Shown: piece after piece, positions 45,997 to 55,234 of the stretch | How positions within the stretch are numbered: the stretch's first letter is position 1 | How the letters are laid out: every line of letters starts with the position of its first letter | Assembly (NCBI GenBank): GCA_024704175.1 | Contig: CP085629.1 | Location: 5,580,001-5,644,000 of the forward strand | DNA length: 64,000 nucleotides | Reading direction: 5' to 3' | From: Paenibacillus sp. P25 | Lineage (GTDB): Bacteria; Bacillota; Bacilli; Paenibacillales; NBRC-103111 | The notes under the pieces: generated by a model | The model's database searches: none | Seen by the model: the letters and a program-made list of their open reading frames with translations, nothing else | What the model was told of the DNA's origin: nothing | Position numbers and translations under genes: made by a program

Positions 45997-47165
45997 TTAT
46001 AAGCTTTCGCTGGTAAAAACTTTCTGGAATTGTTCGGCAAGCACCTCCAGATAGCTGTCAAACAGCCGGCTGTAAATTCGGTCCCAGGACTGGTGTAATG
46101 TATATCGGCGTCCTTCCCGGGCAAGCTTCTCCCTTAAGGAAGGATCGTAGTACAAACGCTCCACGGCCTCGACAAAATCCGAGACGTCGCCGGGCTTGCA
46201 GAGCAGGCCGGTTCTGCCATGCCTGATATTGTCCGCGACGCCGCCCGCTTCCGCGCCGATCACAGCCGTCCCCGAGGCCATCGCCTCCAGCACGACGTTG
46301 CCGAACGTCTCCGTCGCCGACGGAAAAACGAACAGGTCGGCGGCCGCATACAGGTCGCTGAGCTCGCTTCCCTGCCGGAAGCCGGTGAACGTGATATCGG
46401 TCCGGCCGGCATACTGCTCCTGCAGCGGTCCCAGCAAGACGGCCCGTCTCCGGCAAGAATCAGATGGGCATTCCGGCGGACGGCCCCGTTCAGCGAATCG
46501 AAGGTACGCATCAAGATATCCGTACTCTTCTCGGGCGCAAGCCTTCCAACATATAGTAAAACGAATTTGGAAGCAGGAATGTTGCAGGCGCGAAGGACCC
46601 GCTCCCGGTCCACCAGCGGATGAAACCGGCGGATATCCACGCCCCGGGACCAGATCTCCAGATTTTTGAGACCTTTTTCCTGCAAATGCCTGCGCGTGGA
46701 CTCGGAAGGAACGTAAATTTTACGGCAATCCTGATGGAACCAAATCATGTATTTCCAGAGCATCGGTTCCATCCATTGAAGCTTATAATAGGCCAAATAT
46801 TGGTCAAAATTCGTGTGGTAAGAAGCCACGACGGGCACATGATGCCGCTTGGCGTAATGCAGCCCGAGTAGGCCCAGGTTGAATGGTGTTGCGACATGAA
46901 TCAGGTCCGGCGCAAAGCTTCGGAGGATCCTGCCCGCGCTTGCCGGATTCGGAATCGCCATGCGGCAATCCGGATATAATAGGAAGGGAATACTGTAGAA
47001 CCTTTCCACCATCCGCTGGTCCGTCTCCGCGGCGGACGTGTTGTGGGGTGCGAACACCTTGCACTGGACGCCTCTCGACTCCAAGTCATTCACCCACCCG
47101 GCGAGCGTCTTCGCCACACCGTTCACATCCGGTACGAATGTATCCGTAAAAAGGGCTACTCTCAT
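45997..47165 (-). CDS. GT4 family glycosyltransferase, MgtA/mannosyltransferase-like (frameshifted)
   Basis: It has about 389 residues after restoring a base near 46440. The N-terminus MRVALFTDTFVPDVNGVAKT is typical of alpha-mannosyl/glucosyltransferases acting on lipid acceptors, with DLIHVATPFNLGLLG and YHTNFDQYLAYY. The C-terminal donor domain has LLYVGRLAPEKSTDIL and FPSATETFGNVVLEAMASG (the E-x7-E site). GGAGGAGG precedes the ATG. It diverges from the PAP2 gene. A role in glycolipid or cell-envelope glycan synthesis is likely. Confidence 0.9.
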
Positions 47166-47437
47166 AAATAACCTCCTCCGAGTTTTGTGAAACAAACTTG
47201 AACAAGTTTGATAATTCAAAACTGGTATCGGAAGCACTCACATGGTTTGATTTAGCCGCATTCAATGGAAAGATAGGGGGTCCGTCAACCCCATTGTAGC
47301 GGCGGAGTGTTATGAGAGCGTTAAGGTAATATTAAGTCCGTCTTCATATTCTGATAATATTCCATTAACACTTTACCCTTACAATATATATATGAACGTT
47401 TTGGACAGCTTATCCCACTGCAAGGAGGCGTTATGGA

Positions 47438-47964
47438 TTGAGCCGTGTTTTATCCTGGCTTCAGCACCATGAACACCGGATGTTTTTCTTCGTGAATCGA
47501 AAGATTCATCATGCTGTGCTGGACCGCCTATTCAATACGGTAACCCATCTCGGGGAGCGACGTTTACGATCCTGACGGCGCTGTGTCTTGCTCTGTTCGC
47601 CAGAGGCGATTTGCGGACGGCCGGCATCGAATGCTGCGCCGCGCTCGCGGCAAGCCACCTCCCCGTTGCTATTATAAAGAAGAAATATCCGCGGTCGCGC
47701 CCTTATCTGGTTCTTCCCGATACCCACACCTGCAAAAAACCGCTGACCGACCATTCCTTTCCTTCGGGGCATACGACGGCGATTTTCTCTTTGACGGTTC
47801 CGCTCATGTTTACAGGACCTTGGGCTTTGGCATTTTTACTGCCTCTCGCATCTCTTGTCGGGTTATCGCGTATATATTTAGGACAGCACTACCCTTCCGA
47901 TTGCTTGGCCGGAAGCCTCATCGGTTCGGGAACGGCGATGATGGTTGTCGCCTTATTCGGATAA
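47438..47964 (+). CDS. PAP2-family phosphatase (frameshifted)
   Basis: It has about 175 residues: a TTG start after AAGGAGG, one missing G in a G run near 47551, then membrane helices and the three PAP2 motifs KKKYPRSRP, PSGHTTA and SRIYLGQHYPSDCL. It should dephosphorylate a lipid phosphate such as phosphatidate or undecaprenyl pyrophosphate on the outer side of the membrane. It precedes a glycolipid glycosyltransferase gene on the same strand by 56 bases and may be cotranscribed. Confidence 0.87.
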
Positions 47965-48020
47965 AACGCTTTTCCGCAGCATGATGTAAAATCCTTTGGA
48001 ACAAGGTATGGTGAAAACTG

Positions 48021-49148
48021 ATGCCCAAGAAGAGGGTTTTATTGTTATCCGAGGGATTCGGCGCAGGCCACACGCAGGCGGCTTATGCGCTCTCTGACAG
48101 TATCCGCAAGCTTTCGCCCGATATTCAAACCCGGGTGCTCGAGCTCGGCACCTTCCTGCACCCGACACTCGCTCCGTGGATTTTCACCGCCTACCGCAAA
48201 ACGGTAACGACGCAACCCAAGCTGTACGGCCTGATGTACCGCTCCCAATACAAGAAATCGATGAACCGTTTAACCCAGCTTGCCCTGCACCGCATCTGTT
48301 ATGCGCATACCGCCGAAATCATTCGTCAAATCCGGCCCGATACGATCATCTGCACCCATCCATTCCCAAATGCCGTCATCAGCCGGCTCAAACGGTTCGG
48401 GCTGGGCGTGCCCTTATGCACGGTCATCACCGATTACGATGTACACGGCACTTGGGTCAGCGATATGGTGAACAAGTATCTGGTTTCGACGGAGGACGTC
48501 AAAGAGAAGCCGCTTAGCCGCGGGGTGCCGGCGGACCGGATCGAGGTGACCGGCATTCCGGTGCATCCGAAGTTCTGGGCTCATCAGAACCGGGAAGAGC
48601 TTCGCTCCCGCTTCGATCTGAAGCCGCCGCCCACCGTCCTTGTGATGGGCGGGGGCTGGGGGCTCGTCAAGCAGGAGAGCTTCCTCTCGGAGCTGGCCTG
48701 CTGGCGGGACCGGATCCAGCTCATCGTCTGCCTCGGGAGCAATGAGAAGGCCTTGGCCCGTCTGAACGGGGACGAACGTTTCCGACATCCGAACATCCGC
48801 CTTCTGGGGTTCACCAAAGAGATTAACGAGTGGATGGATGTCGCGGATTTGCTGGTGACGAAGCCCGGGGGCATGACCTGCACGGAAGGGCTGGCGAAAG
48901 GACTGCCGATGCTGTTCTACAAACCGATCCCGGGGCAGGAGGAAGAAAACCTGCAGTATTTCACCCAGCACGGGTTCGGCGAACAGATCAAATCGGCGGA
49001 AACCATCGATCACTGGCTGCAGCTTCTGATTGAGCATTACCCTGAGGTTGTAAAAAGACGCGAAATGCTGACCGGCACAGCCCGGTTTGCCTATAACCCG
49101 GTCCATTGTCCGCAGGCGGTCGTGGATATATTGCGGCAGTATGCTTAA
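48021..49148 (+). CDS. MGDG-synthase/UgtP-type glycosyltransferase (GT28)
   Basis: This 375-residue protein has an N-terminal acceptor domain (RVLLLSEGFGAGHTQAAYAL, IICTHPFPNAVISR, VITDYDVHGTW) and a C-terminal nucleotide-sugar domain (VLVMGGGWG, LLVTKPGGMTCTEGLAKG, KPIPGQEEEN). This is the UgtP/monogalactosyldiacylglycerol synthase family, which adds glucose or galactose to diacylglycerol at the membrane. With the PAP2 phosphatase just upstream, which could supply diacylglycerol, a glycolipid pathway is plausible. The exact sugar is not known. Confidence 0.88.
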   Translation: MPKKRVLLLSEGFGAGHTQAAYALSDSIRKLSPDIQTRVLELGTFLHPTLAPWIFTAYRKTVTTQPKLYGLMYRSQYKKSMNRLTQLALHRICYAHTAEIIRQIRPDTIICTHPFPNAVISRLKRFGLGVPLCTVITDYDVHGTWVSDMVNKYLVSTEDVKEKPLSRGVPADRIEVTGIPVHPKFWAHQNREELRSRFDLKPPPTVLVMGGGWGLVKQESFLSELACWRDRIQLIVCLGSNEKALARLNGDERFRHPNIRLLGFTKEINEWMDVADLLVTKPGGMTCTEGLAKGLPMLFYKPIPGQEEENLQYFTQHGFGEQIKSAETIDHWLQLLIEHYPEVVKRREMLTGTARFAYNPVHCPQAVVDILRQYA

Positions 49149-49188
49149 GAAAAAGCCGGGCTTGCCGTTAGGTCCCTGGCCCACCCTA

Positions 49189-49234
49189 TAGAAAAACAGC
49201 CCCTTCGCTCAATCCGACCAAAGGGGCTGTTCAC
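49189..49234 (-). terminator. Terminator of trmB
   Basis: On the minus strand AACAGCCCCTTTGG pairs with AAGGGGCTGTT and runs into TTTTCT. It may also serve the convergent gene. Confidence 0.8.
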
Positions 49235-49240
49235 TGTTAA

Positions 49241-49978
49241 TTATGCCTTAAGTTCTTCTTCCGCTTCATTCTTTTCTTTGCGTGTTTGGAGCGATTTCAG
49301 ATGCTCTTGCAGCGCTTTCTCGCCAACTACGACTTCCAACCGGTGAATCGGCTCGCCCCGTTCGAAAAATTTGGTTTCATATTCGGTCATGATCAAGTCC
49401 GTCCGGGGGCCGTCAGCATGAAGATCGAGAGAAATGTTTCGCATCCGGAGCCCCATATCCGCAAAGGAATTAAGGGAAAATTCGAACAAGGAACGAGAAT
49501 CCGTTTTAAAATGGATTTCGCCCTTCTCATTCAGGATTTCCAGGTACTTCCTTACGAAATTCTCATGTGTAAGGCGCCGCCGCGCATGCTTCTTCTTCGG
49601 CCACGGGTCGCTGAAATTCAAATAAATCCGTTCGATTTCATCCTCCGCAAACATCCGCTCGATCGACTCGATATTGAAGCGGACCAGCCGCAAATTGGAC
49701 AGGTCTCCGCCGTGCTCCTCACGGGACAGCCGGGCTTTATCCCCGGCTCTGCGCACCAGCTCGTCGTACATGTCGACGCCTATGTAATTGATATTGGGAT
49801 TCAAAGCGCTGAGCTGGCTGATAAACCGCCCTTTCCCCATGCCGAGCTCCACATGAATCGGACGACCGTTGCCGAATACTTCCGCCCACCGGCCCCGGAA
49901 GCGCTCCGCCTCCAATATGACCAGCTCCGGCTGGGCTTCAAGCTCTTCTCTGATCCCTTTACGTCCTCTTAACCGCAT
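49241..49978 (-). CDS. trmB: tRNA (guanine-N7-)-methyltransferase
   Basis: This 245-residue SAM-dependent enzyme has HVELGMGKGRFISQ (SAM site), YIGVDMYDELV, YLNFSDPWPKKKHARRRLT (the TrmB signature) and a C-terminal RTDLIMTEYETKF. It methylates G46 in the tRNA variable loop. The acidic C-terminal tail (EKNEAEEELKA) is slightly longer than in B. subtilis. Confidence 0.95.
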   Translation of the reverse strand: MRLRGRKGIREELEAQPELVILEAERFRGRWAEVFGNGRPIHVELGMGKGRFISQLSALNPNINYIGVDMYDELVRRAGDKARLSREEHGGDLSNLRLVRFNIESIERMFAEDEIERIYLNFSDPWPKKKHARRRLTHENFVRKYLEILNEKGEIHFKTDSRSLFEFSLNSFADMGLRMRNISLDLHADGPRTDLIMTEYETKFFERGEPIHRLEVVVGEKALQEHLKSLQTRKEKNEAEEELKA

Positions 49979-50079
49979 AATTGTAAGCCATCCTCCACCG
50001 CTTGCCGCTAGCCCTTAAGAAACGGATCTTTACGGCAAGTCCGCTTTTTTCTTGCTCGATTATACTCTGAAACCCGTAT

Positions 50080-50129
50080 AAAAGAAAGACCGGCCGGCGT
50101 TCCGCGCTTGCAGACGCTTGGCCGGCCTC
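50080..50129 (-). terminator. Terminator of the WGxxGxxG gene
   Basis: On the minus strand GAGGCCGGCC pairs with GGCCGGTC across a long loop and is followed by TTTCTTTT. Confidence 0.7.
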
Positions 50130-50203
50130 CGGTAGCTTCGGATCGGCATTAGGCTCGGATCAGTGCAATAGCGTTTGGCAGACTGGCTGCGAGAGACCGC
50201 CGA

Positions 50204-50755
50204 TTAGCGGTTTTCTTCCCGCCCGCGGTTGCGCATGCCGGCAAGACCAAGAAGACCCAAGAGACCAAGCCATCCCCAATTGGAACGGTTTGTCGTATCG
50301 GCTGCATAGGTGCGGTAAGCATTGGTATTATAGGTACCGCCGTACCCGTAGCCCGCACGGTCCAGCATGTTGTCGGTGTAACCGCGAGTCGTGCCATACG
50401 TGTTGTATGTGCCCGATGTCGTCGTGCCTGTACCAGCCGTTGTACCGCTGGTTGTGCCGGCCGTCGTGCCGGTACCTGTGGTGCTCGTCGTCGTCCCGTT
50501 CACGTTATACGTCGGGGTATTGTAGGTAGTAGTGCCCGTCGAGCCTACAGAGCCCGTTGTGCCTGTAGTGCCCATCGTGCCTGTGCCTGTTGTACCCGTA
50601 GTCGTATTTAACGTGCCGGTGCCTGCGCCCGTTCCACCATAAGAAGAAGAAGTGGTTCCCGATCCCGTAGTGGTCGTTGCCGCAAACGCCTGGCCGCTGA
50701 AGCCGAGTGCCGCCGTTAACGCTAAAGCCGCTACCGTTTTGCTGAACTTGTTCAT
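50204..50755 (-). CDS. Exported Thr/Gly-rich protein with WGxxGxxG C-terminal signal
   Basis: This 183-residue protein has a signal peptide (MNKFSKTVAALALTAALGFS, cut near AFAAT), a low-complexity Thr/Gly/Ser region with repeated TTGTTG and GTGT blocks, a Tyr/Asn/Gly-rich stretch, and the ending NWGWLGLLGLLGLAGMRNRG. That ending (a Trp-Gly-led helix with spaced Gly, then basic residues) matches the WGxxGxxG family seen in Bacillales, a proposed membrane-anchoring or sorting tail. The function is unknown. The start was chosen at the ATG after AAGGGAG. Confidence 0.75.
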   Translation of the reverse strand: MNKFSKTVAALALTAALGFSGQAFAATTTTGSGTTSSSYGGTGAGTGTLNTTTGTTGTGTMGTTGTTGSVGSTGTTTYNTPTYNVNGTTTSTTGTGTTAGTTSGTTAGTGTTTSGTYNTYGTTRGYTDNMLDRAGYGYGGTYNTNAYRTYAADTTNRSNWGWLGLLGLLGLAGMRNRGREENR

Positions 50756-50946
50756 GTTCGAGATAACTCCCTTCTGTCTGCTGTTTTGTTGTTGCAAACA
50801 TAGCATGGGCTTCACGGTGCAATCCTATCCCGCCCGCCGTTAGGTGGATTCTGCTAACGCCCGGGGTTCGCTTTTACCCCAAAATTCCGGTAAAATATAA
50901 GATAAAAGCGTTTCTGAAGCGCGTTTATATAGAAAGGGTCATCTTC

Positions 50947-51894
50947 ATGCAGACAACTTTATCCGAACCCCGCCTATGGGGGGACAAACGGTTTCATACA
51001 TGGAATTACGAAATGCGCCGCCAGTTTGGAGGCAAGGTTTTCAAGGTGATGCTCGACGCCGGGTTCACCTGCCCGAACCGGGACGGCACGATTGCCACCG
51101 GGGGCTGCACCTTCTGCAGCGCCCGCGGATCAGGCGATTTTGCCGGAAGCCGCCGCGACGATTTGGTCACGCAGTTTAACAAAATCCGCGATCTCCAGCA
51201 TCAAAAATGGCCGGAGGCCCATTATATCGGTTATTTTCAGGCTTATACCAACACGTACGCGCCCGTTGAAGAGCTTCGCGAATATTATGAAGCGATTCTG
51301 CAGCGACCCGGTGTAGTCGGCTTGTCAATCGCGACAAGACCGGACTGCCTTCCGGACGATGTGGTGGAATATTTGGCGGAGCTGAATCAGCGCACCTATC
51401 TATGGGTGGAAATGGGGCTGCAGACGATCCATGAGCGGACGTCGGAGCTGATCAACCGGGCGCACGATACGGAGTGCTATCTGGAAGCTGTAGCCAAGCT
51501 GCGAAAGCATGGCATCCGGGTGTGCTCCCATATCATTTATGGCCTGCCGCAGGAAACCCATGAGATGATGCTAGAGACAGGCCGCGCGGTGTCCCGCATG
51601 GACGTGCAGGGCATCAAAATTCATTTGCTTCATTTAATGCGCAAAACGCCGATGGTGAAGCAGTATGAAGCGGGCCTGCTCCGTTTTTTGGAAAAAGACG
51701 AGTATGTCAAGCTCGTTGTCGATACGCTGGAATTTCTGCCGCCGGATATGATTGTGCACCGTCTGACCGGAGACGCTCCGAGGGATCTCCTAATCGGTCC
51801 CATGTGGAGCCTGAAAAAATGGGAAGTGCTGAACGCCTTCGACGAAGAGCTTCGCAGACGGGACACATGGCAGGGCAAACTCTGGGAGCCTTAA
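50947..51894 (+). CDS. ytqA: TIGR01212-type radical SAM protein (YtqA)
   Basis: This 315-residue protein begins with the family's WGDKRFHTWNYEMRRQFGGK. Its Fe-S cysteines are at about 42, 54 and 57 (TCPNRDGTIATGGCTFC, a spacing different from CX3CX2C and characteristic of this family). Further blocks are SIATRPDCLPDDVV and WVEMGLQTIHERTSELINR. All cysteines are intact here. The precise reaction is not something I can assign from sequence. ytqB lies downstream as in B. subtilis, but a lipoprotein gene is inserted between them. Confidence 0.92.
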   Translation: MQTTLSEPRLWGDKRFHTWNYEMRRQFGGKVFKVMLDAGFTCPNRDGTIATGGCTFCSARGSGDFAGSRRDDLVTQFNKIRDLQHQKWPEAHYIGYFQAYTNTYAPVEELREYYEAILQRPGVVGLSIATRPDCLPDDVVEYLAELNQRTYLWVEMGLQTIHERTSELINRAHDTECYLEAVAKLRKHGIRVCSHIIYGLPQETHEMMLETGRAVSRMDVQGIKIHLLHLMRKTPMVKQYEAGLLRFLEKDEYVKLVVDTLEFLPPDMIVHRLTGDAPRDLLIGPMWSLKKWEVLNAFDEELRRRDTWQGKLWEP

Positions 51895-51951
51895 ACCGGC
51901 GGCATCAGATTCAGCGCCTTCAGCGGACAAGCATAAAAGGAGCTGATGCGC

Positions 51952-52683
51952 ATGAATAATAAAGCATGGCTCGCGGCTTTGCTCTTGGGAGCCGCTATGG
52001 CTATAACGGCGTGCAGCGGGGATTCCCCGCCGCCCCGTCTCGTGCCGGGGGCGTCCACGGATGTCCCCCGGGAGCCGGGGGGCGGAGCGGCGACGGGCGT
52101 CGATACCGCAGGCAGTACGGCGGGCACAGGCGGCACGGAAGCGGCCGGAACGGCCGGCAGCGCGGCGGGCGATACGGTCGCTAACAGCAGCACGGGGGGC
52201 GGCCAAGACGGCGGGACCGCCGGGGAGCCTGCGGCAGGCGCAACAAGCGAGACGGGCAGCGCTGGAGCAGGCGGCGGGACGCCGAGCGGGGCGGCGGGCA
52301 GCCAGGGAAGCGGGACGCCGGCAAGCGGCTTCAGCGCTATGAGCGGCAAGGCGGCTGGCGGGACCGGCGCTTCGACGGGCAGTAAGGCGCAGGGCGGTAC
52401 AACGGCGAAAAGCGGCGGCGGCGGGGCTGAGGCGGGCAATTCGGGCACGGACGGCACTGGGGCCGGCGGCGCTTCGAAGCCCGGTACAGGAGCGGGCGGC
52501 GCTTCGACGGGCGGCACCGGCGCAGTACAGTCCCCGGCATCGACAGGAGCCGTTGCCCCTGCCGCCAAGCCCGGTGACGCGGTGCAGGAGCCCGTTGTGG
52601 CAACCGAGCCCGCCAAGCAGGGCGGCGGCAATCAAGCCGTTGTACCACCGACCGATCTTATCACGCCGCCGAAAGCGGATTAA
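51952..52683 (+). CDS. Low-complexity Gly/Ala/Thr-rich lipoprotein
   Basis: This 243-residue protein has a lipoprotein signal (NNKAWLAALLLGAAMA, then ITACSG with the lipobox Cys at about 20). The mature part consists almost entirely of Gly, Ala, Thr, Ser and Pro, with blocks such as GTGGTEAAGTAGSAAG and GASKPGTGAGGAS and no hydrophobic core. It looks intrinsically disordered and surface exposed. The ATG at 51952 has AAGGAG 9 bases upstream and is preferred over 51946. I do not recognise a family. Confidence 0.65.
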   Translation: MNNKAWLAALLLGAAMAITACSGDSPPPRLVPGASTDVPREPGGGAATGVDTAGSTAGTGGTEAAGTAGSAAGDTVANSSTGGGQDGGTAGEPAAGATSETGSAGAGGGTPSGAAGSQGSGTPASGFSAMSGKAAGGTGASTGSKAQGGTTAKSGGGGAEAGNSGTDGTGAGGASKPGTGAGGASTGGTGAVQSPASTGAVAPAAKPGDAVQEPVVATEPAKQGGGNQAVVPPTDLITPPKAD

Positions 52684-52761
52684 TACTCCCTTAAGAAAAC
52701 AAGATGACGCAAGTCTTGGACTCATTTTGATGGAATCCTAATTTTATGGAGGCTTTATTCC

Positions 52762-53346
52762 GTGGGTTTTCTTTCGGTACTCAGCTATGCCCATAAACTA
52801 ATTGAAGAGCGGATGCGTTCAGGCGAAGCCGCGATTGATGCCACAGCGGGCAACGGGGTGGATACAGCATTCCTTGCCCGAATCGCCGGACCGTCAGGAA
52901 GCGTACACGCCTTCGATATTCAATCGCAAGCGCTGGAACAAACTGCAGCCCGGCTGGAGAGAGAACAACTGGCGGGGCCGCACATCCGGCTTCATTTGCG
53001 CAGTCATGCGGAGCTGGAGGAAGCCGTTCCGCAGGAGCAGCACGGCCATATCGCTGCGGTAATGTTTAACCTTGGCTACCTACCCGGGCAGGATCACGCC
53101 ACGATAACGAAGCCGGATTCAACGCTCGCCGCCCTGGAGGCGACCACAAGATTGCTGCGCCGTGGAGGTATTATTACGATCGTACTATACACCGGACATC
53201 CCGGAGGCAAAGCGGAGGCCGAAGCCGTAGAAAAGTGGGCGGCCGGACTTGCTCAGCGTTTCTTCCAGGTTCTTCAGGTGCGCTTTCTCAACCAGAAAAA
53301 CGATCCTCCCTACCTGATAGCGGTAGAAAAGAGGCAATCGGATTGA
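52762..53346 (+). CDS. ytqB: Class I SAM-dependent rRNA methyltransferase family protein (YtqB)
   Basis: This 194-residue protein has AIDATAGNGVDTAFLAR (SAM site), GSVHAFDIQSQAL, VMFNLGYLPGQDH and GGIITIVLYTGHPGG, the YtqB pattern. YtqB binds SAM; its substrate has been proposed to be RNA. The start is GTG with GGAGG 9 bases upstream. It follows ytqA and the lipoprotein gene on the same strand. Confidence 0.9.
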   Translation: MGFLSVLSYAHKLIEERMRSGEAAIDATAGNGVDTAFLARIAGPSGSVHAFDIQSQALEQTAARLEREQLAGPHIRLHLRSHAELEEAVPQEQHGHIAAVMFNLGYLPGQDHATITKPDSTLAALEATTRLLRRGGIITIVLYTGHPGGKAEAEAVEKWAAGLAQRFFQVLQVRFLNQKNDPPYLIAVEKRQSD

Positions 53347-53404
53347 TATAATGCTGTTAGTTTGGATAGGAGAGAAACAACCAATGGAAAGAGAGTGGAG
53401 AGTC

Positions 53405-54376
53405 ATGAAACCGTATCCGCTGAAATGCAAACCGGAATTTAAAGAAAGAGTATGGGGCGGCCGCAATCTGGAGCAATTTGGACTCGAACTGCCGGACGGG
53501 CCGATCGGGGAAGGGTGGATGATCGGGGATCATCCGAACGGGACGACGGCCGTGATGAACGGCGAGCTGTCCGGCATGGGCCTGGATCAAATCCGCGAGC
53601 AGTACGGCGAGATTTTCTTCGGCCGTAAAGGCTTCTCGAAGAAAAACGGACGTTTCCCTCTGCTCATCAAGCTGTTGGACTGTCAGGACGATCTATCCGT
53701 CCAGGTCCATCCGACCGATGATTACGAGCGGTCGCCGGCCGGCGAGCTGGGAAAAACCGAAATGTGGTACATATTGGACGCCAAGCCCGGTGCAAAGATC
53801 ATTTACGGCTTAAAGGAAGGCGTAACCCGTGAGGACCTGGCGAAGGCGATCGAAGAAGACCGGATCATGGACGCTTTAAATGAAGTGACGGTGGAAGCCG
53901 GCGATTCCTTCTACATTCCGGCCGGAACGGTGCATGCCCTCGGAGCCGGGGTACTGGTCGCTGAAATCCAGCAAAACTCCGACAGCACCTACCGTCTTTA
54001 CGATTATGGCCGGCTGGGACTCGACGGCAAGCCGCGGGAGCTTCATATCGAGGATTCTTTGAATGTCATCGCCTACGAAGGCGCGGGCGCCACTTATATG
54101 AAAACCGATTTGAAAGCTTCGAATGAATGGCTTCCCCTCGCCCGTTCTCCCTTCTTCGTTACGGAAAAGGGACAGGTGCAAAACGAATGGAAGCTGCAAA
54201 CCACCGAGGACAGCTTCGTTATTCATATCATCTGCGAGGGCGAAGGCTCGATCCGCTGGGCCGACGGGGAGCTTGCGGTGAAGCCTGGCGAATGCTATTT
54301 GCTTCCGGCGAACCTCGGCGCTTATTCCTTGGCCGGCAAGCATGACGGTGCTTCGCAGCTATTTGCCTTAAGTTAA
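53405..54376 (+). CDS. manA: Mannose-6-phosphate isomerase, class I
   Basis: This 323-residue zinc enzyme has KPEFKERVWGGRNLEQFG, LLIKLLDCQDDLSVQVHPTD (zinc-binding Gln/His), ELGKTEMWYIL (Glu ligand), FYIPAGTVHALGAG (His ligand) and QNSDSTYRLYDYGR. It interconverts mannose-6-phosphate and fructose-6-phosphate, feeding sugar nucleotides for envelope polysaccharides. The in-frame ATG at 53384, with GGAGAG 9 bases upstream, is an alternative start adding seven residues. Confidence 0.94.
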   Translation: MKPYPLKCKPEFKERVWGGRNLEQFGLELPDGPIGEGWMIGDHPNGTTAVMNGELSGMGLDQIREQYGEIFFGRKGFSKKNGRFPLLIKLLDCQDDLSVQVHPTDDYERSPAGELGKTEMWYILDAKPGAKIIYGLKEGVTREDLAKAIEEDRIMDALNEVTVEAGDSFYIPAGTVHALGAGVLVAEIQQNSDSTYRLYDYGRLGLDGKPRELHIEDSLNVIAYEGAGATYMKTDLKASNEWLPLARSPFFVTEKGQVQNEWKLQTTEDSFVIHIICEGEGSIRWADGELAVKPGECYLLPANLGAYSLAGKHDGASQLFALS

Positions 54377-54458
54377 GGGCTACAATTCATTTCTTGTAAT
54401 CGCTTGAAATCTACACTTACCGATGATTAGCATCGTTAATCGATGACGTTCCTGTTCA

Positions 54459-54505
54459 AAAAGCCTCATGAATGATGTCCCTACACATCGTTCATGAGGC
54501 TTTTC
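54459..54505 (+). terminator. Rho-independent terminator
   Basis: AAAAGCCTCATGAA pairs with TTCATGAGGCTTTT around a loop with further pairing (CGATGT/ACATCG-like), followed by C and more Ts. It can act on either strand, between manA and the convergent repeat-protein gene. Confidence 0.85.
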
Positions 54506-54568
54506 TAATCGAAAGTTAATAAGATCAATGGTTAAGATTATTAAGGGCCTGGCCAGCCAAAATCCGGA

Positions 54569-55130
54569 TCAAGACTGCGTTTTCTTCTGCGCCTGCTGCT
54601 GTTTGAGCTGCTCCACGGTGAGGCCCTTCGCCTTCGCCTTCTGCTCCAGCTTCGCCTCATGGGCCGCTTGACGCTTCCTTCTGCTTCTGCAGATACTGCT
54701 GCACCGTCAGCCCCTGTGCTTTCGCCTGCTTAGCGATTTGTTCGCGCTTCGCTTTTTGCTGGGCTTTGTACTGCTCCACGGTCAGCCCTTTCTTCTTCGC
54801 CGCCTGCTCGAGCTTGGCCTGCTGCGCCGCCTTCTGGTCGGCTTTGTACTGCTCAACGGTCTTTCCCGCCGCTTTCGCCTTGGCCTCCAGCGCCGCTTGA
54901 CGCGCTTCGCGCTGAGCCTTCAGCTGCTCGGCGGTAAGCCCCTTCGCCGCCGCCCGTTTCTCCAGCTTGGCCTGCTGCTTTGACTGTTTGTTCGCAGCAT
55001 GCTTGGCCGATTTGGCGGCAGTCTTATCGGTCCCCGCAACTGTTGAATCCGCAGCAAAAGCGGAGCCGACGGAGACGGCGGCGATCAGCGTGCCGAGCGA
55101 GACGGCGAACCACATTTTTTTCATGCTCAT
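54569..55130 (-). CDS. Exported Lys/Gln/Ala-rich helical repeat protein (frameshifted)
   Basis: It has about 186 residues with one extra base near 54670. A signal peptide (WFAVSLGTLIAAVSVGSAFA) precedes five tandem repeats of about 25-28 residues, each built on KGLTVEQYKAQQ with a Lys/Gln/Ala-rich helix. The mature protein should be a highly charged, extended helix or coiled coil outside the membrane. AGGAGG precedes the ATG at 55130. I do not recognise a family. Confidence 0.65.
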
Positions 55131-55234
55131 CTAAGATACCTCCTAGTCAGGATGTTAACTTACATGAGCCAGTGTACCCTTTGAATATGACAAGGTTATG
55201 ACAGAAAGCTTAATCGCAGCTTAAATTTTCCACC

